Of a stretch of 64,000 bases of DNA, positions 12,562-22,089 are shown in pieces. The position numbers and the translations under genes are program-made. Source of the stretch: Leucocoprinus leucothites (Eukaryota > Basidiomycota > Agaricomycetes > Agaricales > Agaricaceae). The stretch's first letter is position 1. Each line of letters opens with the position of its first letter. Location of the stretch: the NCBI GenBank assembly GCA_013368445.1, contig JAACJO010000003.1, forward strand, positions 2,418,001-2,482,000. Direction: 5' to 3'. Under the pieces are notes generated by a model. It saw nothing but the letters and a program-made list of their open reading frames with translations. It was not told the DNA's origin and made no database searches.

Positions 12562-13288
12562 TAGAGGCTCACTTCAACTCAGAGGCAACAACCATTCATC
12601 CACTCACCAAATGCCTCAGTATTGTATAAATCTACACGTGTGTCGCATCACTTGATAGCACAGATATCCCCTCAGTACCCATTTGTCTTGCTCTCAATTA
12701 ATTTCCCATGCTTCCGAGCCACCCTGGAAATTTGCTTTCTCGATTCCGGAAGTACAATGAAGCCTGCCGGAGACCCAATTTGTCTAGAGCTTCCCAACGG
12801 ATTGGTGATGATAGATTAGCTAGTAATCGCAATGTGAGAAAGCGTAGTTATCAGAACCATGGTTGACTGGTTACTGTAGAAACGTTGCTCGCGTTCGCAA
12901 ATAGAGTGGGATAGAACTATAAAAAGAACATATCGACATCATAAGACATCATAAGTACCCACACTGTTGATTATGTTTTATGTTCGAGTATGTTCGCCAC
13001 GAGGGTACCTAAAAATTCTTCCGAGTAACCCAGGCTTAATGACCTCTTTGGACATTACTCAGTTGGGCGTGATAGGTACCAACAAGTCATTTCCGATACC
13101 GCAGTTCTGTCTCTTCGGTGGCGACGGTCTACCGAGCCCGAATGGTGATGGGGTATGGACATGCACGAACACTGAAAGCCAAATCTCAAAACGAATGATT
13201 CAATAAATTGTGGTTACATATATATACATATCCATTGCATTCAACTGGGAACAGATATCTTTGTATCATCGAGAACGACTAAAGAAAT
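12562..13288. other. Convergent intergenic region
   Basis: A 727-bp stretch between the ends of BCKDHA and the ZIP transporter. It includes a short direct repeat (gacatcataa twice, about 12935-12956) and AT-rich sequence near 13205-13235. The open frame at 12967-13206 (+) has no family resemblance. No gene is supported. Confidence 0.5.
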
Positions 13289-14556
13289 TCAGTGCCCATG
13301 TCCGATTAGACTGCCTAGGAACAAAGGTGTGAGAGTGCTAGCTACAACCAAAAGGAGCCTCATCTTGGCCTTGAGTTCCTGTGCCTCGGGCTGGTGTTGT
13401 GACACGGGTTGAAGGACTGTTGCGACATAAAGGAACGTGCCGCCCTGACCACGCGAAGAAAACACGAGGTTAGCAAGGTACATACATACACACGAGATTG
13501 ACAAAATGGGAATGAAGTAGGGCATAGGGCAATGGAGGAAGGTCTGGAATTTGCTTACGGATATCAGAAGGGCTGAGCCGGCCAAATCGGTGTTGTCGGC
13601 GAAACCGAAGAAGGAGAGAAGGAAGAAGGTGGCTACCGCTCCGATAGGCGTCGAAGCTGCGAATATTGCAAGATATTTTTTACAATCCGCCCGAGGCAGG
13701 TTTGTGTTTAGAAGGGATACGGCAAAGGCCATAGAGGTGGGTGCTATAAATAAAAGGGTGGGATAACTACATTAGTTTCTAGTGGTCGTAGGAACTGCGG
13801 AAATGTCCTGGAAAGCATTTCACCTTTGTGGAAGAGTAATGCCAGAAAAACAATAAGAGATAGCCCGCCCGCACCCTGAGATGATGCTTCTTCAAGTGCT
13901 GACACGCCAAGCGCACATCCATCAGCAATCCCGTGAATTATAAGGCCGACGGTGAATGGAATAGCTTTTTGCTTTGCAGATGCGATAACCTGAGTATGTG
14001 AGGGCCCTCGAGCACCTTCAGAAGCCCGTCTCTCTGCGCGTCCATTTTGGTCCGTTTCGAGTTCTCCGAGTTCTGCATCGAATTCTAGGTGTGTTCCGCC
14101 GCCACTGGCGGAATTTGGACTATGGGAATGACTGTGAACCCCAGAAACAAGGTGCTCGACCACCATCATAAGGAGGAACCCAATAATAAGATCAAGTGCA
14201 ATGTAAAATCCCAGAGATTCGTGATTATCTTTGTAGATGTCTGCTAGAACCTCGACTCCTCTGTAAGATTTCAGAATCAGGATCTTTAGTTAATGTTCGT
14301 GTATGAAGTTAACCATTTGTAACACACTCTGGTATAATTACGCCAAGCGCAGTACCAAGAAGTAGTCCCGTGGCTAATGCATTTAGTATGTCCAGATGCT
14401 TTTCTGTGCATATGCCAAGCTTATTGATCAGTTTTCAACCTTCTGGGCAACGCAGCTTTGTTACGTACTGGAGTATGATGCAGACAGCGGCACCAGGCCG
14501 CAAACAAAGGAGGAGACGCCCAAGGCGCCTGCCATTATGAGAAAAACTGCAGGCAT
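13289..14556 (-). CDS. SLC39A9: ZIP-family metal transporter, SLC39A9/ATX2 type
   Basis: Divalent-metal (Zn/Mn) transporter that in this subfamily sits in Golgi or secretory membranes and moves metal toward the cytosol; the yeast relative is Atx2. Start MPAVFLIMAGALGVSSFVCG (TM1), then 'HLDILNALATGLLLGTALG' with 'VIIPEGVE' (TM2 and the metal-site Glu region). A His-rich loop (SGVHSHSHS) follows, then the metal-binding helices 'GLIIHGIADGCALG' and 'IVFLALLFHK', then 'PTSMAFAVSLL' and 'GGTFLYVATVL'. The C-terminus ends in GHGH, much like SLC39A9 proteins. Introns of about 50-65 bp join the exons, one between KHLD and SYS and one after VIIPE. It is head to head with V-ATPase subunit c. Substrate preference cannot be read from sequence. 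Confidence 0.9.
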
Positions 14557-14792
14557 GCTGCCCGCTACAATGTGTTCCTTCGTGAGCAAGAGCCAGAAAA
14601 CTCAGAGTCAGAAATAATGGAGGAAAGTCAACGTGTACTGATCACCGCAGCTCTAAACCAATGCCTCGAATCGGAATTGTGTTGTAGGGTAGTCACACGT
14701 GACTTAGCCGGGCGTTCGCTGTTGCAGCACTCGGTGACATCGCGCACGACATCCTCCTCTTCAAAGCCATTCCTTTCTTTGCGTCCAACAAC
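14557..14792. promoter_or_regulatory. Shared divergent promoter, ZIP transporter / VMA3
   Basis: A 236-bp interval between the two start codons. Both genes act in the endomembrane system, so shared control is plausible but inferred. No defined motif is claimed. Confidence 0.45.
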
Positions 14793-15628
14793 ATGTCGGA
14801 TTTGTGTCCTTCTTATGCCCCATTCTTTGGCTTTGCAGGTGTCTCGGCGGCGGTGAGCAAATAAACGTGTTTGGGTTGTTGGCATTCCGACTAACCATTG
14901 GATATCTGAAATAGATGATATTTAGCAGTATGTTCATTGGAGAATCTGCGTCTGCGTGAAATCTTATAACAAATTACTACTTTAGCAATTGGTGCTGCAG
15001 TTGGCACGTCAAAAGCCGGTATTGGCATCGCAGGATTGGGTACATTCAAGCCCGAGCTCATTATGAGGGTGCGTTATTTCTGTTCTTCAGTCCGACTCCC
15101 CCTCTCACTGTGCACAATTCCAGTCCCTCATTCCTGTCGTCATGTCCGGTATCATTGCGGTTTATGGCCTTGTTGTCTCTGTCCTCATTGCTGGCTCTCG
15201 TAAGTGGTACCATCAAGCCACTGAAGCGTTCGTTGGTGCTAACTGCGCATTACAGTAACACCCAATGGTTATGCACTTGCTGCGGGCTTCACGCATCTAG
15301 GAGCGGGACTTGCATGCGGCCTAACCGGCTTGTCCGCTGGTTATGCCATTGGCTATGTAGGCGATTCGGTGCGTCAATTGTGCTCAATGCCACTTATTGG
15401 AATTTGGGTGCTCACCTTTTCCGGTTTTGTTCCCTCAGTGTGTTCGAGCTTTCCTGAACGAATCAAAGGTGTTTGTTACTATGGTTCTCATCCTCATTTT
15501 TGCTGAGGTCTTGGGACTCTACGGGTGAGTTAACTTTTTCCCTACGCTCATCCTCCTCCCGCTAAGTTTCTCAAAGGCTTATTGTTGCTTTGATCATGAA
15601 CACGGCCACCCTCGACATGGCGTGTTAA
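14793..15628 (+). CDS. VMA3: V-type H+-ATPase proteolipid subunit c
   Basis: Ring-forming membrane subunit of the V0 sector, which carries protons across vacuolar and Golgi membranes. Seven exons give 160 residues, the standard length. Four hydrophobic helices are visible, including '[20 protein letters not shown]', the Gly-rich '[11 protein letters not shown]', '[20 protein letters not shown]', and the final helix '[19 protein letters not shown]' with the essential proton-binding Glu. Exon 2 is a 13-nt microexon (14915-14927) encoding MIFS plus one base, needed to keep frame. The last residues, NTATLDMAC, close a normal C-terminus. The length and single Glu site favour subunit c (Vma3) over c'' (Vma16). 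The gene for subunit d (VMA6) lies about 10 kb away in the same window. Confidence 0.95.
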
Positions 15629-16602
15629 TCGTTGTACTATTTGCTTGTCGTATACTTCTGCTAATATCACCACTTTCTCTTGGACCAAATTTCTGTTTCT
15701 GAGCGACTCTGAATGTTGATAAACGAACTTGGTGTAGACGGGGGCTACAAAATGTGAGTTTATTGTCCCCCGCTTGATTCAGAGCCTAAGCGACTTGAAT
15801 AGTCCAACTGGTTGGCATCTTCAACTTCATCTCATTGTCCCCACCTTCCGTCGTGCTCTATGAGACTGGTTCTACAGCTTGCTCGGATCCCCTTGAACTT
15901 TCGCTTAGCTTTCTCTCGTTATGACGAACACAGATCTATTCTCCGGCAAACTCACATGCATTGGGTTCGCATATCCTTAAGTTCCTGACCGAACGACATG
16001 CTACACTGGTGGCTGGATCGTTACCGAGTATCACGAAAACTGAGTGGACATATGCACAGCATCAAAAACACGACCTGTAAACCATGTGTACGAGTTTGAG
16101 CACCAGGTGTCAGGAAGGGGTAAAAAATTATTCTTTCTGCGGGCAGCTAGCATCTGTATTGTGGGCGAAGAGACCGGTGCACATCCGAGAGGGGTTACAC
16201 TTGTTCCGTCCTGGGCCTTGTGAGCCTAATGCTATTTCTCTCGGGAGCCTTGTTAATGGATCTCACTCTGCCAGATTAGCAAAGTGGGTCAATCTCAAGG
16301 GCAAGACCGTGATACAAGTCCTCATGAGCCCTTAGCACACTAAACGTTACCCTCATTGAAGCTTGGGGCATATTAGAAGACTGGGCGATCTCTTAGCTTG
16401 TAAATAGACACCCCATGAAGCAGCGAGTCTCTCTTCTATAGATGCTCCTAGGTAGTGCCGAATATGTGGTCTGCCGCTAGTTTTGGGAATACCATCTAGT
16501 ATCTGCCCCGACCCTTGAGAAGGTAATCGTCCTAAATTATGCCATGGCTGGAGTACAAACAAGCAAGAGAGCAGTCACGAATGGGAGGTGCAACCGAGAG
16601 CA
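15629..16602. other. Convergent intergenic region, nothing recognised
   Basis: A 974-bp stretch between the ends of VMA3 and the zinc-knuckle gene. Open frames such as 16084-16335 (+) and 16353-16562 (-) lack family resemblance and splice-linked partners. No RNA gene was seen. Confidence 0.5.
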
Positions 16603-17308
16603 CTATTTTCTTCGCCGAATGTAGTCTGAGTCACTAGAGGGGCTACGGCTACGACGTCGTTTGCGTTCGCGCGAGCGGGAGAGGGAAGGAGATCTTGTTG
16701 AGCGAGAGGCCGAGGAATCTGAGTCGGACTCGGACGATGAGGATTCGGAATCAGACTCGGAGGTAGAGCTAGAATCGGAGTCGGAGTCGGAGTGAGAAGC
16801 CGTAGAGGTCGAACTGGACGGTAAGAGTGTGAGCTTCTACACTGAACGCTAACTGAGACTATCATACCGAGCGCGCTTGCGCGAAGAGGAACCAGCCTCC
16901 TTCTCTTTTGTTTCATTTTCTCGCTCCTTCTCCTTTGCTTCAAGTATCTTGTTCGCAATTCCTGTCCTATTTGCCAAAGAATTGTCAAGGTTCCAAACCA
17001 GCACACAGGGGAAAACTCGACACACTTATTCTTGAACTCGTCAGGAACCTCAACACTCGGTTTACCGTCGGCCTTTAGTTTAGCTAGAAGTCTAGGGTTC
17101 TCTAGTTGCTGCGTGCGCGAAGGGCGCGAAACGTATGGTCTCTCGTATTTGCACTCATAGATGAAATGTCCTGCAAACATTTGCGTTGGCGTCATTCACA
17201 TTTTCAAAAGGGACAGAACCAACCTTTTTGCAAACATTTCTGGCATACTGTTGAAGAACTGGCACGAGGTTGGTTGGCAGATCGTTTGTGAGGAGCGTAT
17301 TTTGACAT
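16603..17308 (-). CDS. Zinc-knuckle protein with Ser/Asp and RS tail (ZCCHC10/SREK1IP1-like)
   Basis: Probable nuclear RNA-binding or splicing-associated protein. The start is ATG at 17308 (MSKYAPHKRSANQ). An intron interrupts the zinc knuckle, and splicing yields CQKCLQKG|HFIYEC, a CX2CX4HX4C knuckle. It is followed by the family signature 'ERPYVSRPSRTQQLENPRL'. A second intron follows 'PDEFKNK'. Next comes a Lys/Glu helix (ILEAKEKERENETKEKEAG), a third intron, then an acidic Ser/Asp-rich run (about positions 16795-16735) and an Arg/Ser tail (SPSLSRSRERKRRRSRS). It ends in DYIRRRK. The order knuckle, conserved block, SR-like tail matches fungal relatives of human ZCCHC10 and SREK1IP1. The SR tail suggests phospho-regulated spliceosome contacts, which is inference. 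Confidence 0.85.
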
Positions 17309-18199
17309 TAGTATCGTCTAGTGATGTTTGTGAGGGGAAGGAGGCTGCTTGAGAGTGACCTTAGCGTGGGAAGCTGATTAATCTAGTACTTGCACAGCGT
17401 TGAGCCAAAGGAAACAAAGATGGTTTGTCGACTAGACCAGCATCATGATCATCTCGGTACTGCTTGCTCTTCCGACGAAAGGTTGACAATGGGCCCTTTA
17501 TCATGGGTTTTATGGCTTGGCACTGCCTGTCTCAATTTTCTATTCAGCGGACTTGCGGAACCAGCCAACCTAACGACCTGGGTGTCAAATATCAGACTCA
17601 CGAGGCTCGTTCGATGCTATAAGAAGAATTCTCTCGGCTCATTCTAAAAGTCTTTGGGTCTGCATATACAACCCACTCATGCCCTTCAATCGCGTTGGCA
17701 AACAACGATAACTTCTATCCAGGCGTTTCTTCCTTCCAGAACCTACCTTGATTCTCCGGTCAATATTAGGCACGAGTTGATGAGCTCCCCATACGGCAAT
17801 CATACAAGCGCAACTTTTCGGCTCTCGGCTCTTGGAGACAAACCTATGATATTCGACGTGTCTAATATTATGCTTGCTTCTTGAAGCTGCGCAATTGCCT
17901 ACTGCCTCCCTTCGTGCCTTATCGCTGATCAATCATTGTCTTATCCGCACTCCAACATTCGAGATTTCAAGAGAATAGCCACAACAGGATTGAATGACTC
18001 GATGGATTAGGATCTCCCTTTGATTGTACCATCATAGGATAAGCGCTTATAACCCCACCAAACTACTTAAGGGTCACTCTCAGGCGATGCACAAGTCGCT
18101 TCACTACTATTACCACCCATTTCAATACTGAACTTGTCCAGCCCGTTCTTCTCTCAACACTATTGTCGACCGACCAGTGATTCCGCGATCTCAAGGAAA
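17309..18199. other. Divergent intergenic region
   Basis: An 891-bp stretch between the zinc-knuckle gene and the possible nucleotidyltransferase-fold gene. Frames at 17390-17647 and 17639-17932 have no recognisable protein character. It presumably contains the two promoters. Confidence 0.45.
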
Positions 18200-19595
18200 A
18201 TGGGAGGAAATGCATTCGGTTATGTGCTCCAGCCAACGGCATTCCCTCGAATACCCCCAAAGGTTTATCAAGCCTTGAAAGCGCGCATTGTGCCTCTAGT
18301 GGAAGAGCTGTACGTCCACGTAGGCGCACCTCACCCAGCCCCTGAGAAGGTGGACCACGGGGACTTGGATTTGATCGTGTGTCTTCCACGACGGCACACT
18401 ATTCCAATCCAAAGCTCTGTGGAGCCCAACATTATTAAAACAACCCCGGGGGATACACCAAAGCAGGCAGTGAACGTACCCCATGACGTCGTAGCTGCTA
18501 CCATCAATGCAAAACATATCAATTCGATGGATGGTAATCACACGTCGAACTTTGCAGTCCCCATCCTGATGAAGGAGTGGGCCGCATACGGATTAAGTGA
18601 AGGGGAAGCAGAGGAGAAAGCAAGGAAGAACGCAGGAGAGGAAGGTATTTATTATCAGGCACGTTGCCCACTTGCCCGGACCTTGACGTTCAGCTGAAAC
18701 ATACTACATCCAGATTGACGTGGACGTCTGCGAGTCCAAGGAAGAATGGGACAGGCATTTTCTGTTCCAGAGCTATGGTGATTTGAATATGATAATGGGC
18801 TTAATTGCGAAGAACGCAGGTCTACATCTCAGTAATAAAGGTCTCAAGGTCAGTTGAACGACTCGTACGCCACACATATTCGTCTCACACCTTCGCCACT
18901 GTACTATCTGTCAAATCTAGTATCCCGACCCGCCCAACCCTCCTCTCTCGTTGAGTGAGTCATTCGACGAGATTTTTACATTCTTCGGCTGGTCAAAGGA
19001 CGAATGGCAATCCGGTTTCGAAACAACCATAGCTGCGTACAAATGGGCTCTCAGTTCAAGATTTGTCAACCTCACCCAATTCAAACCCCATGGCTCCGGA
19101 TTCAAGAAGAGGAAACCAGGCAGAATGATGTATGCCGGCTTCATCGAATGGGCCGGTTCCCTATCCCAGGAATCTACTACTATCATAGCTTCCTCTGAGG
19201 TCCCTGACGGCCGCGAGGCCGCCCTCGATTTCTTTAAAAAACACTCTGAACTAGTCGATAGACGAACTTCCAACAAACGCAAAGACAACCTCAAGAACCT
19301 CAAGAATGTCTTTTCTGGAACGACCGTTCGAGACTGGACAGATTTAGGTAACTATTGGCTGGGTGTAAAGAAGATTATGGATGGGGTGAGGGAACGGTTG
19401 GGTGGCGACGCAAAAGTTTGCGAGTTCGTTAACGAGAAGGGAGAAGAAAGGCTCAGGGAGATTGTACTAGAGGTCCAAGCCGAGCTAGGCGTATGGCCGA
19501 AGAGTAGGACAGAGATAATGGAAGAGACAACGGAAGGGGCAACTGCAAAGGCTGATGCTGGCTTGGCGGAGGACGTCAAGAAACTGGTAATCTAG
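18200..19595 (+). CDS. Fungal protein with possible nucleotidyltransferase fold, unknown function
   Basis: Three exons (18200-18658, 18714-18848, 18921-19595) give 422 residues. The start is MGGNAFGYVLQPTAFPRIP; an earlier in-frame ATG at 18134 is possible. The N-terminal part carries 'VDHGDLDLIVCLP', a D-x-D pattern after a Gly that resembles the pol-beta nucleotidyltransferase core. The later blocks 'IDVDVCESKEEWDRHFLFQSYGD' and 'GLIAKNAGLHLSNKGLKY' fit a conserved fungal family that I cannot name. The C-terminal half is helical and charged (TFFGWSKDEWQSG, NYWLGVKKIMDGVRERLGG). Intron 1 starts with GC rather than GT (cag|gcacgt); no GT donor keeps the frame open. Nucleotidyltransferase activity is inference from one motif. 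Confidence 0.8.
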
Positions 19596-19806
19596 AAGTA
19601 TTTCACCCAGATTGTACCTGCGTAATCCTGTATTTGTATTCGCGCAAAATGATTCTTCTAGTCTTAACACGAGCGATCATCTGAGTCTAGACTGTTGGGC
19701 GTAAAATATGCTCAGTTTTCGTAGACTTGAAATACTAATCTTACACAAAAAAAATTCAGTGGTAATAGCGACTATTTCCACAGAGCCAATAGAATTTGAT
19801 AAATGT

Positions 19807-21425
19807 TCAAGGGGAGACATAGTCCAGTATAACACAGTTTGCGAGGGTGTCCTGTGCATTCCGTTCATGTAATATAATCTGACCGGCGTAGGGGTCAAAA
19901 TAATTGATAGATTCGACGCGTTTCCCAGTTTGATAAGCCTCAGCATCCAGCAGGTCTATTTGCGTCAAACTGATACTAGGCTTCTCGTAACCCTCGCGGC
20001 CGAAGGCCACCTTGACACCCAGATAATATGGTTCAAAACCTCGGGTCCTGCGAGCAATTCTTCTACCTGAGGGCGTATGAGTAGGAGGTGGAACCTGGAC
20101 ACCGAGAATCCCCAAGGTTGAGCGCGATATAGCTGAGCAGGGCGCCAGGCTGAAGTACATCTTGTGGCCTGCCACATTGTATTCATCGTGTTCGTGAATA
20201 TGGCATGCCGAAGAATACTCATCAAGATCAACAATGAGCAGGTACACGTGTGTACGGGCACCTTCCTCGTACAAATGACCTTCTTCAGTGGTGCCAACGA
20301 CAAAAAATGAAGTGTCTGAACGGTGGTAAACACAAGTCTCGTTAAATATGTGGGGGAATGATCCATGGTGCGTTTTTTTGAGTAGGATTGATCCAGGGCC
20401 ACTCAATTCCTGCGCGGATGGGAGTTTGAACACTGAGAGTGAGCGTTGATGATTGTCGACTTGAATGAGATGTGAAGTCGTGAGATGTAGATTTGTAAAG
20501 TGTCCCCAGGGTGTAATGGCATTGATACCCTGGGTATTATCATACTATGAGTGCTAAGGTGATCAGTTGAACGAAAAACTCACTTGGGTTGGACAGATCA
20601 CCATTTTGCCTGAAGTGATATGAACAAGGTGGATAGATTGAGAATGGTCCACTCCAATGATGAGATAGCCGCCTTGAATGCGTAGGGATGGTATATCAGC
20701 GGAGGATGCATTCGGTAATTCCATATCATGCTCCAATGTTTTAGAGATTGAGTTGTCCTTGCCCGTGACTTCGTACTGCACTATCTTTCTGGCGAATAAT
20801 ATCATCAGCATCTCCGATTAAAGAGCAAAAAATCCATACGCCTACATTTTCCTCTGATCATCTTCTGCTTGTTCTTGAACCTCAGCGATGTATAAAATTC
20901 CGCTCTCGGGTTCAAAATGTTGACATGATCCCCAGCCAAAGGATGTTATATGCTCCCCCATCCTCTGCCGAGGGTCAGCCAGGTATAACCAAACTAACTT
21001 TATGCCACCCGACTCGTGGGTTTCCCTAACAACGAGATATGGTGGCATGATACAATAGGCTCTATGATGGGACAGCTCTTTCCTCTGGGCGCGAGGATTC
21101 GTGAGGCGAGCGCCCGTCCATTTTGCGTAGATGATTTCCGTCCGAACAAGTATCCTCTCGAGCTTTTCTGTAGGAGCCTTTTCCAAGTCTACGGGGGGCA
21201 GAGGACATTCCGACCTCAGAAAGACATTAACCCAGACACTCCGTTCTTTAGATGCCAGGTATATGCGCCTACAAACCTTGAGGAGCTGGGAATCAGTCTG
21301 CTGCTCTTTAAGAGAAATCGGCTTAATTAACACACCCTTCTGTAGCGGATGATGTCAAGAGCTGGAAGATGGCCTAGAATCTCTAAAACCATATCATCTG
21401 CGAACCAGGAGAAATCCAATGACAT
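19807..21425 (-). CDS. F-box protein, agaricomycete type
   Basis: Likely substrate adaptor of an SCF ubiquitin ligase, binding Skp1 through the F-box. The N-terminus MSLDFSWFADDMVLEILGHL, then 'PALDIIRYRRVCRR' across an intron, then 'LASKERSVWVNVFLR', is the classic fungal F-box pattern. Downstream are beta-rich stretches with spaced hydrophobic and aromatic residues ('GGYLIIGVDHSQSIHLVHI', 'TSFFVVGTTEEGHLY', 'NYFDPYAGQIILHE'), as in the degenerate propeller-like C-terminal halves of this lineage-expanded family. Several introns break the frame near 20540-20590 and 20800-20840. The target is unknown. It is convergent with the preceding gene (211 bp apart). Such genes vary greatly in number between species and few are characterised. 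Confidence 0.8.
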
Positions 21426-22089
21426 ATTTTCCAGTGCGAGCCTGACTTGGTGTGAGAGTTGAGGCCGAGGTGCGAAGCGAGGGTGGCTGATAATGAGATC
21501 TCAGGGGTTCGCATATAAGAGTCTTAGATGACTCTATGACGGTTCCGGACACGAGACATGGGTAAAGTTCAAGTTCAAAAGTAGAGTTGTCACAAGATCA
21601 GAAAACCTTCTGATTGGAGTTTATGAGCATTTTACATCGATTGATTCTGTACTTGGGGGCCCGTGATAGGGATTGAGCAGAATGGATGAAAGGTGATATG
21701 GAGTGAGGCTGGACATTCTAGTGCTCATCCTCCGATTGAAGCTTATCTCCAGGGGGACGAGGAGCGCCAGTGAGCATGGGGACGCTGTGGAAAAAGGTAC
21801 AGAGTAGGCGTGCAAAATATATCCAGGCGCTCAGATTGCAAGCCAGCCGTCTCAAGTACTTGTTCCACATTCAAGTTGATGGCCGAGGCAAGGTAATTGG
21901 CTTCAGCGCTTGATATTGTCCAATGCAGACCCAATGTCATCGATAACGAGCGTCTATGGGTTAGGCGATGCATCTGTCTGGTGCATCGTGTATGTATTTA
22001 TGAGCCACAACCATATTCACTTTCATTCCCCTCTTCTTGTTCTCGCAGCTTTCTATAGTGAACGTCGTCCCTGGTCTTACCTGCATACA
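21426..22089. other. Divergent intergenic region
   Basis: A 664-bp stretch between the F-box and NACHT genes. Upstream in-frame ATGs at 21910 and 21934 precede the chosen NACHT start but read through low-similarity sequence. Nothing else was recognised. Confidence 0.4.

Noticed and set aside
16575..17195. Reading the zinc-knuckle gene as a single exon from an ATG at 17195
   Set aside because: That frame lacks the first two Cys of the knuckle and loses frame after 'DEFKNK'. The spliced model from 17308 gives a full CCHC knuckle and the SR tail.
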